Position numbers and translations under genes: made by a program. Of a stretch of DNA of 64,000 nt, positions 1-8,845 are shown one piece after another. The stretch is from Saprospiraceae bacterium. Its GTDB lineage: Bacteria > Bacteroidota > Bacteroidia > Chitinophagales > Saprospiraceae. The notes below the pieces were generated by a model. That model saw only the letters and a list, made by a program, of their open reading frames with translations, did no database searches and was not told the origin of the DNA. Within the stretch, counting starts at the first letter, position 1; each line of letters starts with the position of its first letter. The stretch is from contig JADKGL010000026.1 in assembly GCA_016722295.1 (NCBI GenBank), forward strand, positions 575,294 through 639,293, written 5' to 3'.

Positions 1-88
1 GTCTTAAAAGAATGCTAAGCTAGTCAGTAGTGGATCGGATAAACTTTTGATTATCAAAATTGTATATTTATAAATAGATTTATAAAAT

Positions 89-697
89 ATGGAAACAAAA
101 ACAAAATCAGTCATACTTTTATATACAGAGCAAACACCCAATCCTGAGACATTAAAATTTGTTTCGAATAAATTAATATATCGTGGCATTGCAGATCTTA
201 AAACGAAAGAGTTAGCCGATGAATTTTCACCACTAGCTGCCGCTCTTTATGAATTGCCATATGTGCAATCGGTATATATCTCCAACAATTTTGTGACCAT
301 CACAAAAAAACCTTCATTTGATTGGCATGAGATCATGATTCCAGCAAAGGATTTCATAAAGGAATATATTGAATCTGAAAAGACAATCATCATTGACACT
401 TATGATCAGTATGTTGATCAATTGGAAAAGCAAAGCTATGAAGGTCAATATGATGAAAAGAACCTTGAGATTGTCAAGCGTATCAAAGAAATGATTACGA
501 ATTATGTAAAGCCAGCTGTGGAAATGGATGGTGGAAATATTGAATTCAAATCCTTTAAAGATGGAATTGTAACTGTTATGATGCAGGGCTCATGTAGTGG
601 TTGCCCATCCTCTACAGTCACATTAAAATCTGGTATAGAAGGACTCTTGAAAAGAATGGTTCCAGAAGTAACAGAAGTTGTTGCTGAGGCATGTTAG
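89..697 (+). CDS. NifU-family Fe-S cluster scaffold/carrier (Nfu type)
   Basis: Cytoplasmic carrier that receives or delivers Fe-S clusters. The N-terminal half (about residues 10-100) is an Nfu N-terminal domain, starting with the family-typical stretch TEQTPNPETLKF. The C-terminal half (about 125-202) is a NifU-like domain with the cluster-binding CSGC motif, Cys169 and Cys172. The length of 202 aa is normal for two-domain Nfu proteins. The ATG at 89 gives the complete N-terminal domain. metF follows 41 bases downstream on the same strand, so the two may be cotranscribed. Role and motif are family knowledge read from the sequence; the specific client proteins are unknown. Confidence 0.93.
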   Translation: METKTKSVILLYTEQTPNPETLKFVSNKLIYRGIADLKTKELADEFSPLAAALYELPYVQSVYISNNFVTITKKPSFDWHEIMIPAKDFIKEYIESEKTIIIDTYDQYVDQLEKQSYEGQYDEKNLEIVKRIKEMITNYVKPAVEMDGGNIEFKSFKDGIVTVMMQGSCSGCPSSTVTLKSGIEGLLKRMVPEVTEVVAEAC

Positions 698-738
698 CCA
701 AATTGAAATGAAATCAATTTAAAGTTTATCTTTGAACT

Positions 739-1695
739 ATGAAAGTAACTGAATTCTTCCAACAGAATCTAGGTAAAACAGCTGTGTCATTCGAGGTATT
801 GCCACCATTAAAAGGAGGTAGTATCAATGCATTATTTGAAGCTTTGGATCCAATCATGGAATTTAAGCCACCATTTATTGACGTTACTTATCATAGAGAA
901 GAGTTTATTTATAATCAACATCCAGGCGGATATTATCAAAAAGTTGCCATCCGAAAGAGACCGGGAACAGTCGGAATCTGTGCAGCTATAAAAAATCACT
1001 ATGGCGTAGAGGCTGTACCACATTTGATCTGTGGAGGATTTACAAAAGAAGATACTGAAAATGCTTTAATCGAGCTTCATTTTCTGAACATAACGAATGT
1101 GCTTGCTTTGCGGGGTGATGCTAGAAAATTCGATGAGAAATTTTTAGCAGAACCAGGTGGAAATGAATTTGCTTTAGATTTAGTTAGACAAATTGCACAA
1201 ATGAATCAAGGTGTCTATCTCGATGCCAATATCGAAAAAGGCGAACCAATGGACTTTTGTATCGGTGTAGCTGGTTATCCAGAAAAACATTTTGAAGCTC
1301 CAAGTTTAAAAACCGATATGAAATACCTCAAAAAGAAAATAGATGCAGGAGGAGATTATATTGTAACACAAATGTTTTTTGACAATAAAAAATTTTTTAA
1401 ATTTGTTGAGGATTGTAGGAAGTCTGGAATCGAAGTTCCAATCATCCCAGGACTTAAGCCAATTACTAAAAAGTATCAGCTCAATGCGATTCCCCGAAAT
1501 TTTTATTTAGAAATTCCTGATGAGTTGGTCAGAAGCATTCAAAAGGCAAAAACAGATGAGGCAATTCAAGAAGTAGGTATCGAATGGTGCACTATGCAAG
1601 CTAAAGAATTGAAAAAGGCAGGAGTCCCATGCATTCATTTTTATATGATGGGAGATCGAAATGTAGTTAAGAAAATTTGTGAAAACACAATGTAA
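739..1695 (+). CDS. metF: 5,10-methylenetetrahydrofolate reductase
   Basis: FAD-dependent enzyme reducing 5,10-methylene-THF to 5-methyl-THF, the methyl donor for methionine synthesis. The 318-aa product covers the whole TIM-barrel family length. Recognisable blocks are the N-terminal VSFEVLPP segment, FIDVTYHREE, the NVLALRGD block near residue 130, YPEKHFEAPS and the DYIVTQMFFDN block near residue 210. It begins 41 bases after the NifU gene and could share its promoter. No SAM-type riboswitch is recognisable in the short gap. Nothing looks broken or unusual. Confidence 0.95.
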   Translation: MKVTEFFQQNLGKTAVSFEVLPPLKGGSINALFEALDPIMEFKPPFIDVTYHREEFIYNQHPGGYYQKVAIRKRPGTVGICAAIKNHYGVEAVPHLICGGFTKEDTENALIELHFLNITNVLALRGDARKFDEKFLAEPGGNEFALDLVRQIAQMNQGVYLDANIEKGEPMDFCIGVAGYPEKHFEAPSLKTDMKYLKKKIDAGGDYIVTQMFFDNKKFFKFVEDCRKSGIEVPIIPGLKPITKKYQLNAIPRNFYLEIPDELVRSIQKAKTDEAIQEVGIEWCTMQAKELKKAGVPCIHFYMMGDRNVVKKICENTM

Positions 1696-1825
1696 TTCAA
1701 GAGATATCTCCTATTTATAAATTAACTAAATTTATATATATAAAGTAAAAAAGGTTTATTATAATAATAGTACAATTTTGAAAAGAAAAATAGTACAAAT
1801 ATATTTTTCCTATTTAAAAATATAT

Positions 1826-1833
1826 TACATTTG
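1826..1833 (+). promoter_or_regulatory. Bacteroidota -7 promoter element TACATTTG
   Basis: TACATTTG matches the Bacteroidota -7 consensus TAnnTTTG and lies 59 bases upstream of the hybrid kinase start at 1893. No good TTTG -33 box sits about 19-21 bases upstream, so this is a partial match only. Confidence 0.4.
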
Positions 1834-1892
1834 CTTAACCATTAAAAACCACATCTTTATTTATTTGTGTTTTTTCAAATCAAAAAGAATGT

Positions 1893-4508
1893 ATGTACCA
1901 CAAACGGCTTCAAGAACAAATTGATGCTTATTTTCCTAAAGAAAAAATTGGACTCAATGAGTTTGAAGATTTTCTTATGGCTATAAATAAATCTTGTTAT
2001 GAAAACTCCCAAGAACAAGCAATTAAAAGTACATTAATACCAGATCATAAAGGTGGTCACAATAATGTTGAGCTAAAAGATCTTTTAATCCATATAGCTT
2101 CTACATATATAAATGCAGATACCAATCAAATTGAATCCCAAGTAAATAAATCGCTCGAGAGAATTGGAAAATTTGTCAAAGCTGATCGCGCATATGTTTT
2201 TGATTATAATTTTAAAGACAATACCTGCTCAAATACTTTTGAATGGTGCAACGAAGGTGTCTCTAAGGAAATAGAAAATCTTCAGAAAGTTCCTTTAGAA
2301 TTTGTTTCCCATTGGGTAGAGTGTCATAAAACAAATAAACCATTTTATATACCTGATATAAATTTGTGGATAGACGAAGGTGCGGATTCATTAAAGTCAA
2401 TTCTCGAAAGCCAATCAATACAAAGTCTGATTACTGTGCCAATGGTCAACAAGGGAGAACTTCATGGTTTTGTAGGTTTTGACTCTGTGAAAGAGAAGCA
2501 TGAGTATACAAATGAAGATGTCAAGCTTTTATTTTTATTTGCACAAATGTTGATTCATGTATTTGAAAAGAAAAAAAGAGAGCAAATAATTTTAAATCAA
2601 GAAGAAAAATATCGAAATATCATTGCCAATATGAATTTGGGATTGATCGAAGTTGATAATGAAGACACAATACTTCATGTCAATCAAAGTTTTTGCAATA
2701 TTACTGGTTATGATTCAGAAGAATTAATTGGTAAGAAAGCTTTTGAAATTTTATATTCTGGGGAAAGAGCTGAACTCATCAAAGAGAAAATGCACCTCCG
2801 CAAAAAAGGTAGCTCAGATATCTATGAAATAGATGGAGTGAATAAACAAGGAGAACCAAAATGGTACCTAGTCAGCGGTGCACCAAATTATAATGATAAG
2901 AATGAATTGATCGGAAGTATTGGGATACAACTCGATATCACTAATCAAAAACAAATGGAAATTGATCTTGCTGCAGCTAAAACTAAAGCTGAAGAAGCAG
3001 CAAAAGCAAAAGATATTTTTCTGGCTAATATGTCTCATGAAATTAGGACTCCGTTGAATGCGATTATTGGTATTATCAGAGAACTTGGCCGCGAAAATCT
3101 AACTATCCAACAACTTGGTTATGTCCAACAAGGCAATACTGCTGCGAAACATCTTTTAACCATAATCAATAACATATTAGATATATCAAAAATAGAAGCC
3201 AATGAATTTTTATTGGAGCATAAGGAATTTAGTTTATCGTCGGTTATAAGTAATATTAAAAGTATTTTGTATTCCAGGGCATCTGATAAAAATATAAAAT
3301 TGAATGTCTTTATTTCTCCAGATCTCGCCCCAGCACATATAGGTGATGCAGGTAGAATTCGACAGGTGTTACTTAATCTTGTTGACAATGCAATCAAATT
3401 CACCAATGAAGGAAAAGTTACTGTTTTTGTAGAAGTCATTGAAAGTAATATTGAAGAACAAAATTTGGAAATTTCTATAATCGATACAGGTATAGGAATG
3501 AGTGAAGAATTTTTGCAAAAAGTATTTAAGAAATTTTCACAAGAAGATAATGCGATTAATAGAAAATATGAAGGCACTGGCTTAGGACTCGTCATAACAA
3601 GAGAATTGATACATTTAATGGGTGGAACATGTAACATTGAAAGCACTAGAAATCAAGGGACTAAAATTAGTATTAATCTTAAATTAAAAATAGGTACAAC
3701 AAACGGATTTTTAGAAAAAAGAGAAGTTGAAATAAAAAATTCTTTGCAAGGTAAATCTGTGCTCATCGTGGAAGATAATGATATGAACAGATTCATAGCA
3801 GTCCAAAGTCTAAAATATTTTGGTTGTGATGTAATAGAAGCACATAATGGATTAGAAGCAATTTCAAAAGTTAGCATTTTGCCTTTTGATCTAATTTTGA
3901 TGGATATACAAATGCCAGTAATGGATGGCATAGAATGCACCCGAAAGATTCGAGAAGAATTAAAATTACATACACCTATCATTGCACTTACCGCGAATGC
4001 GTTTAAAAAAGATGTTGAGACATATTTAAGTCTAGGAATGAACAATTATGTTGCTAAACCTTTTGAAGAAAAAGTACTGCATGACATCATTCAAGAAACT
4101 TTATTGAATAATGTAGCAAGTGCCCAAGCTGGTACCAGTACAAAATTAAGTTCTTCAGAATATTACAATCTGGAATATATAAAATCTATAAGCAGAAACG
4201 ACCCTACTTTTGTGCCAAAATTATTGGAAATTTTTATTGAACAAACACCTGGGCAAGTATCCGAAATGGTAAACTTATTTGCTTCTGGAAATTATCAAGA
4301 CATAGGAAAAATTACCCACAAGTTGATCCCTATTGCAGATAATTTAAATATAAATCTCATCAGAGATGATCTTAGATCCTTTGAAACTTTATTGAAAAAT
4401 GAAGAAAAAGATGTACCTGAAATCACTCGATTGGTAACAAAAATATCAGATATTTTAATGAAAGTGGTTGAATTACTGGAAATAAAATTAAAATCAGGAA
4501 ATTTATAA
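1893..4508 (+). CDS. Hybrid sensor histidine kinase (GAF-PAS-HisKA-HATPase-REC-HPt)
   Basis: An 871-aa phosphorelay protein with all modules in one chain. A GAF domain covers about residues 65-225 and a PAS domain about 240-350. A HisKA dimerisation helix carries the H-box MSHEIRTPLNAI (His near 383). An HATPase follows with the N-box LVDNAIKF and G-boxes DTGIGM and GTGLGL. A receiver domain has the phospho-acceptor Asp in LMDIQMPVMDG (near 669). A C-terminal HPt-like domain has the candidate His in ITHKLIPIADNL (near 808). No transmembrane helix or signal peptide is visible, so it should be cytoplasmic. No response regulator lies beside it, so the final output partner is unknown. The start at 1893 fits a -7 element about 60 bases upstream. 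Confidence 0.93.
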   Translation: MYHKRLQEQIDAYFPKEKIGLNEFEDFLMAINKSCYENSQEQAIKSTLIPDHKGGHNNVELKDLLIHIASTYINADTNQIESQVNKSLERIGKFVKADRAYVFDYNFKDNTCSNTFEWCNEGVSKEIENLQKVPLEFVSHWVECHKTNKPFYIPDINLWIDEGADSLKSILESQSIQSLITVPMVNKGELHGFVGFDSVKEKHEYTNEDVKLLFLFAQMLIHVFEKKKREQIILNQEEKYRNIIANMNLGLIEVDNEDTILHVNQSFCNITGYDSEELIGKKAFEILYSGERAELIKEKMHLRKKGSSDIYEIDGVNKQGEPKWYLVSGAPNYNDKNELIGSIGIQLDITNQKQMEIDLAAAKTKAEEAAKAKDIFLANMSHEIRTPLNAIIGIIRELGRENLTIQQLGYVQQGNTAAKHLLTIINNILDISKIEANEFLLEHKEFSLSSVISNIKSILYSRASDKNIKLNVFISPDLAPAHIGDAGRIRQVLLNLVDNAIKFTNEGKVTVFVEVIESNIEEQNLEISIIDTGIGMSEEFLQKVFKKFSQEDNAINRKYEGTGLGLVITRELIHLMGGTCNIESTRNQGTKISINLKLKIGTTNGFLEKREVEIKNSLQGKSVLIVEDNDMNRFIAVQSLKYFGCDVIEAHNGLEAISKVSILPFDLILMDIQMPVMDGIECTRKIREELKLHTPIIALTANAFKKDVETYLSLGMNNYVAKPFEEKVLHDIIQETLLNNVASAQAGTSTKLSSSEYYNLEYIKSISRNDPTFVPKLLEIFIEQTPGQVSEMVNLFASGNYQDIGKITHKLIPIADNLNINLIRDDLRSFETLLKNEEKDVPEITRLVTKISDILMKVVELLEIKLKSGNL

Positions 4509-4592
4509 CAGAAATCAATCAAACACATATAATACCAAAGTGAACTATAAAATATTGGACTAGGGTGTATATCGCTTTTGTATAAAATAAAA

Positions 4593-4619
4593 AATCTCAG
4601 TACTTTTTATACTGAGATT
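4593..4619. terminator. Bidirectional terminator hairpin
   Basis: Perfect 10-bp inverted repeat AATCTCAGTA / TACTGAGATT with a 7-base loop. It is preceded by an A-run on the plus strand and lies between the converging kinase and TlpA-like genes. Position and symmetry suit termination from both sides. Confidence 0.7.
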
Positions 4620-4649
4620 AATTCAAACTCACTAATAACCTTATTAATC

Positions 4650-5141
4650 CTATTTATTTAAACTCTTTAATTTCTTTTCTAATTCAAATTCATCCCCAGG
4701 GCTATAACCACTGTGCGAATAAATAATCATGCCTTCTTGATTCACTATAAATGTTTGAGGTATTGTCTGAAAGCTCAAAACACGAAGACTCTCGCTATTT
4801 ATATCAGATAATACCTGATATGACCATCCTTTTTGTTGAATAAGTGGTTTCACTTTATTCAGTTGTTGAGCATTGTCAATTGTAATCGCTAAAAGTCCGA
4901 TGCCTTCTTTTTTCCAATTAGGGTAAAGATCTTTAATGGCATCAAGTTCTTTTTTGCAAGGAGAGCACCATGTTGCCCAATAACTCACGACAGTAAGCTT
5001 ATTTTTTGCAAACTCTTTAGAAAGGTCAAAACTTTTACCGTCTAAGGATTTGACATTAACAACAGGAAATTTTTTCTCTCCATCTTTGAAAGACAGCAAG
5101 AATAAACTAAAAAAAAGGATTAAAAAGCTGGTATTTTTCAT
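4650..5141 (-). CDS. TlpA-family thiol-disulfide reductase
   Basis: A 163-aa exported thioredoxin-fold protein. A hydrophobic N-terminal segment of about 18 residues looks like a signal peptide or anchor. An AhpC/TSA-Redoxin fold follows, with the active-site motif WCSPC (Cys59 and Cys62) and a conserved cis-Pro region IPQTFIVN. It probably acts in the periplasm, reducing disulfides or resolving oxidised partners. It is divergently transcribed from a DUF6029/Omp28 pair across an 81-base gap. Omp28 also carries a CxxC thioredoxin-like motif, so a shared redox function is plausible but is inference. Confidence 0.9.
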   Translation of the reverse strand: MKNTSFLILFFSLFLLSFKDGEKKFPVVNVKSLDGKSFDLSKEFAKNKLTVVSYWATWCSPCKKELDAIKDLYPNWKKEGIGLLAITIDNAQQLNKVKPLIQQKGWSYQVLSDINSESLRVLSFQTIPQTFIVNQEGMIIYSHSGYSPGDEFELEKKLKSLNK

Positions 5142-5222
5142 TTCTTGTAAAAACTTTAATTAGATAACGTAAAATTGATGCAAAAAATCCGTTACTTTCG
5201 GCCCAAGAAACTCTTTTAACGA

Positions 5223-6854
5223 ATGATTAACCACTTTCTAAAAATTGTCTTAATTGTTTCTTCCATTTTAGCCACTAAATGTCTTACCGGACAGGAAAGT
5301 TTGGTCGTTGGTGGAGGAATGCAATTGAACGGCAATGTCTTTTTGCGCGATAGCGCAATAGGCGCAGCAGGTATTCCTCAGTATGACCATCAAATCTATG
5401 GTGGTGAATCTTGGCTAGATCTCAATCTTGGCTATGCTGGATTTTCAGGAGGTCTCCGTTTTGATCTCTTTAGCAATTCTAATTTGTTGAACCCACAAAG
5501 TTCTTATTCAGCGCATGGGATTGGCAAATGGTATCTTCAAAAATCTATTGACAAGCTAGACCTTAGCGTAGGTTATATCTATGACCAAATCGGATCCGGT
5601 ATCATCTATAGAGCTTATGAAGAAAGAGCTCAATTGATTGATAATGCCTTGGTAGGAGCTGCCGCCAAATGGAACTTTAACTCCAATTGGTCACTCCGAG
5701 GATTTATGGGAAAACAAAGAAATTTGTTTGAGACTTATAAATCTCAAATTAAAGGACTTGCCATAAATGGATTTTATTCACCGAGTGACACTTCTAGTTG
5801 GAGTATTTCACCAGGTATTGGATTTATAAATAGAACATTAGATGAATCGATAGTTTCTGAATTAGCAGCGATTCTAGGAACTTATGAAACTATCGATCAG
5901 ATAAAACCATTTTATAATACGAATGCTATTAGTATATTTAATAACCTGTCTTGGAGAGATATTTCTTGGTATGCAGAATATGCACTAAAACCAACAGATA
6001 TATTTTACGACCCCAATGCAATTCGAAGTTTGCCAAAGGGTCAATCAAGTTTAGGAAAACTTGTAAAAGGTCAAGGATCTGTAGCTTATACTTCAATATC
6101 TTATGCAGCGCATAACCTCGGGCTTACCTTGGAAGCCAAAAGAACAGAAGGAATGGATTTTCGCGCTGAGCCATTATTAAGCTTAAACAAAGGGTTGATC
6201 AATTTTATTCCGCCTATGGCGAAGATTAATACCTATAGGTTATTGGCATTGTATTATCCCGCTACTCAATTCTTAAATGAATTGGCATACCAAGCAGATC
6301 TTAAATATGGTTGGAAAAACTGGAATCTGTCATTGAATTATTCAGATATAAGAGACTTAAAATTCGAGAAACAATTTTATAACGAAATTTATAGTGAATT
6401 GAGTTATAAAAAATCTGGTTTATATACTATTACAGCTGGGGTTCAAAGACAAATTTTTGATGTTGAAAAATATTATGGTAAAGGGGGAGCTGCTACAGTT
6501 AAAACGATCACTCCTTTTTTCGAAGTATTATATAAATTAAGTCAAAGTAAATCACTGCGAACAGAATTCCAATATATGAATAATAAAACTGATATTGGTT
6601 CGTGGGTAAATGGATTGGTAGAGTTTGGAATGGCTCCAAATTGGATTTTTGAAGTATCGGATATGTATAATCTTAAACCAGTAAAAGGCACAAAATTGAA
6701 TTATCCTTCAGCTGGTGTCACCTATTCAAAAGGAGCTAATAGATTATCTTTGCGCTATGTCAAACAAATAGCCGGTATTGTATGCAGTGGAGGGATATGT
6801 AGATTAGAACCAGCGTTTAGTGGTATTAGAATGTCTTTGAATTCAAATTTTTAA
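5223..6854 (+). CDS. DUF6029-family outer-membrane beta-barrel protein
   Basis: A 543-aa exported protein with a signal peptide over about residues 1-22. A long series of alternating aromatic/hydrophobic strands follows, and the chain ends in an aromatic residue (SLNSNF), as expected for an outer-membrane barrel. The family resemblance is to DUF6029 proteins of Bacteroidota, which have no known biochemical activity. It heads a tight run: Omp28-like lipoprotein 10 bases downstream, then paaB and paaC. Its pairing with Omp28 and the divergent TlpA suggests a cell-envelope module handling a redox-sensitive or peptide substrate; that is inference. Confidence 0.8.
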   Translation: MINHFLKIVLIVSSILATKCLTGQESLVVGGGMQLNGNVFLRDSAIGAAGIPQYDHQIYGGESWLDLNLGYAGFSGGLRFDLFSNSNLLNPQSSYSAHGIGKWYLQKSIDKLDLSVGYIYDQIGSGIIYRAYEERAQLIDNALVGAAAKWNFNSNWSLRGFMGKQRNLFETYKSQIKGLAINGFYSPSDTSSWSISPGIGFINRTLDESIVSELAAILGTYETIDQIKPFYNTNAISIFNNLSWRDISWYAEYALKPTDIFYDPNAIRSLPKGQSSLGKLVKGQGSVAYTSISYAAHNLGLTLEAKRTEGMDFRAEPLLSLNKGLINFIPPMAKINTYRLLALYYPATQFLNELAYQADLKYGWKNWNLSLNYSDIRDLKFEKQFYNEIYSELSYKKSGLYTITAGVQRQIFDVEKYYGKGGAATVKTITPFFEVLYKLSQSKSLRTEFQYMNNKTDIGSWVNGLVEFGMAPNWIFEVSDMYNLKPVKGTKLNYPSAGVTYSKGANRLSLRYVKQIAGIVCSGGICRLEPAFSGIRMSLNSNF

Positions 6855-6864
6855 AAACTTTGTT

Positions 6865-7695
6865 ATGAAGAATAAAATTATAATTCTCCTTAGTGTAGTT
6901 GCTACTTTGTTCATGGCATGTAACGAATGGGAGCAAATGGTAGCATTGCCTTTATCTGAGAAACCAAGTTCTGGCCGAGTTGTCTTAATTGAAGAATTTA
7001 CTGGAGCAAAATGTCCTAATTGTCCAGCAGGGACAAAAGCATTGGAAGCTATTGCTGATAAATATCCAGACAATGTCGTTGTCGTAGGAGTTCACTCCAA
7101 TTTTTTAGCCAATCCTGCAGTGACTGGTGATCCAAAGTTATCTTATCCAGAAGCTCAAGATGTAGAAAATTATCTCGGTGCTTGGTTAGGAAAACCAGAA
7201 GCAGCTTTTAATCGAAAAAAATTTACGAATCAAAGCAATATTCGCATTGGCAAGCCTGATACATGGATTGTTTATGTAGAAGAAGAATTAAAATTAATCC
7301 CAGCCGCTAATCTTTTGATTTCTAGGAAGTATTCTGACGCAACTCGTGAACTTACAATTGAACTCAAAACAATTGCAAAACAAAATATTGATAAAGCAAT
7401 TCATCTCCATGTCATGATTACTGAATCTAATATTTTTACAACTCAAGAAAGTTCTACTGGAAATATTCCAAATTATAATCAAAAGCATGTGTTGCGAAAA
7501 GTGATAACTCCTATTCCAGGAGATAAAATAGCGGATAATCTGGTATCAGGTCAAGAAGTAATTAAGGAATATAAATATACATTACCTACTGACGCCGTAT
7601 TGTGGAAATCTGAAAATTGTAGTGTAGTAGCATTTTTATCATTTGATGAATCTAATAAAACCATTCTTCAAGCAGCAGAAATCAAAGTAAAATAA
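6865..7695 (+). CDS. Omp28-related outer-membrane lipoprotein with thioredoxin-like motif
   Basis: A 276-aa lipoprotein. A short signal sequence ends in a lipobox with lipidated Cys19 (LFMAC). About residues 35-140 form a thioredoxin-like domain with the motif FTGAKCPNC (Cys50 and Cys53), typical of Omp28 proteins; the rest is a beta-rich domain. It is probably anchored in the outer membrane. It starts 10 bases after the DUF6029 gene and ends only 2 bases before paaB, so the four genes are almost certainly one transcript. Function is unproven; the CxxC suggests disulfide chemistry together with the divergent TlpA-like protein. Confidence 0.88.
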   Translation: MKNKIIILLSVVATLFMACNEWEQMVALPLSEKPSSGRVVLIEEFTGAKCPNCPAGTKALEAIADKYPDNVVVVGVHSNFLANPAVTGDPKLSYPEAQDVENYLGAWLGKPEAAFNRKKFTNQSNIRIGKPDTWIVYVEEELKLIPAANLLISRKYSDATRELTIELKTIAKQNIDKAIHLHVMITESNIFTTQESSTGNIPNYNQKHVLRKVITPIPGDKIADNLVSGQEVIKEYKYTLPTDAVLWKSENCSVVAFLSFDESNKTILQAAEIKVK

Positions 7696-7697
7696 TA

Positions 7698-7994
7698 ATG
7701 AGCTCAGATATGAATAAAGATTGGCCTTTGTACGAGGTATTTATAAGGAGTAAAAATGGTTTAGATCATAAACATGTAGGTAGTCTGCATGCAGCAGATG
7801 CAACAATGGCTATTGAAAATGCTCGGGATGTTTATACCCGGCGTATGGAAGGGAATAGCATTTGGGTTGTAGAATCTAAATACATCACTGCCTCAGATCC
7901 ATCAGCGCAAGATCCTTTTTTTGATCCTGCAGAAGATAAAATATATAGACATCCAACATTTTATGAATTACCAGAGGAATTAACTCATATGTAA
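7698..7994 (+). CDS. paaB: 1,2-phenylacetyl-CoA epoxidase subunit PaaB
   Basis: A 98-aa small structural subunit of the multicomponent oxygenase that epoxidises phenylacetyl-CoA. Family landmarks are PLYEVFIRSKNGLDHKHVGS near the N-terminus, the VYTRR block, and a C-terminal segment with IYRHPTFYELP. In characterised systems PaaB bridges PaaAC heterodimers. It starts 2 bases after the Omp28 stop, and paaC follows after 3 bases. An in-frame ATG at 7710 is an alternative start. The catalytic paaA and the reductase paaE are not next to it or anywhere in this window. Confidence 0.93.
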   Translation: MSSDMNKDWPLYEVFIRSKNGLDHKHVGSLHAADATMAIENARDVYTRRMEGNSIWVVESKYITASDPSAQDPFFDPAEDKIYRHPTFYELPEELTHM

Positions 7995-7997
7995 GTT

Positions 7998-8756
7998 ATG
8001 AAAGATCAAAATGATTTTATCAAGTCCTTATTTGTTCATGCTGATACGGCATTACTATTAGGTCAACGATTAGGTGAACTTTGTGGTCATGGACCTGTAA
8101 TTGAACAAGATATTGCAATGACAAATATTGCACTTGATTATGTAGGACGATCCAGATTATTTTTTAATCTCATTTCGCAAATTGAAAATAATCAAAAAAC
8201 AGAAGATGATTATGCTTTTTTAAGAACTGAAAATGAGTACCATAATTTATTGATCGTTGAATATCCCAATACAGATTTTGCCTATACTGTTGCGAAACAA
8301 TTTTTTATAGATACATTCTACTATTTGTATCTGGATGCTTGTCTGACATCAGTGAATCAAGAAATAAAAGCCATTGCTGAAAAATCAATTAAAGAAACAG
8401 CTTATCATAAAAAATGGAGTAGTGAGTGGGTCATTCGACTAGGAGATGGTACAGAGCTCTCCCATCAAAAAATCAATGCTGCTATACAAGATCTTTGGAT
8501 GTACACCGGTGAATTTTTTGTATCAACAGATTTTGAAATGAAAATTTCACTTGAAAATATTTTGCCTAATTGTTCTACATTAAAGGACAAATGGACAAAT
8601 GAAGTACAAGCTGTATTCCAACAAGCAAATCTAATCATGCCAAGCAATGCCTGGGCTCAATTAGGAGGTAAAACGGGGAATCATACAGAATATATGGGAT
8701 ATATATTATCTGAAATGCAATATATGCAGCGTACGTTTCCTGAGATGCAATGGTAA
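7998..8756 (+). CDS. paaC: 1,2-phenylacetyl-CoA epoxidase subunit PaaC
   Basis: A 252-aa ferritin-like helical protein, the non-catalytic partner of PaaA in the phenylacetyl-CoA epoxidase. Matching segments are LGQRLGELCGHGPVIEQDIA near residue 20, NIALDYVGRSR near residue 48, the FLRTENEYHN block, and a C-terminal GKTGNHTEYMG segment. Length is normal. It is the last gene of the run that starts at 5223; the next gene converges on it. The missing paaA, paaD and paaE must lie elsewhere if the complex works. I cannot tell from this window whether they exist. Confidence 0.92.
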   Translation: MKDQNDFIKSLFVHADTALLLGQRLGELCGHGPVIEQDIAMTNIALDYVGRSRLFFNLISQIENNQKTEDDYAFLRTENEYHNLLIVEYPNTDFAYTVAKQFFIDTFYYLYLDACLTSVNQEIKAIAEKSIKETAYHKKWSSEWVIRLGDGTELSHQKINAAIQDLWMYTGEFFVSTDFEMKISLENILPNCSTLKDKWTNEVQAVFQQANLIMPSNAWAQLGGKTGNHTEYMGYILSEMQYMQRTFPEMQW

Positions 8757-8845
8757 TCTACTGTTGAAGACATACTTTTAATTTCCATGGATTGATAATG
8801 AAGTATGGACGAATTTATCACATATTATACTTCGCACGGGTATAA

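Noticed and set aside
3119..3646. A 175-codon open frame on the minus strand inside the hybrid kinase
   Set aside because: It lies fully antisense to the HATPase-encoding part of a clearly real gene and its product shows no family features; it is a by-product of the coding sequence.
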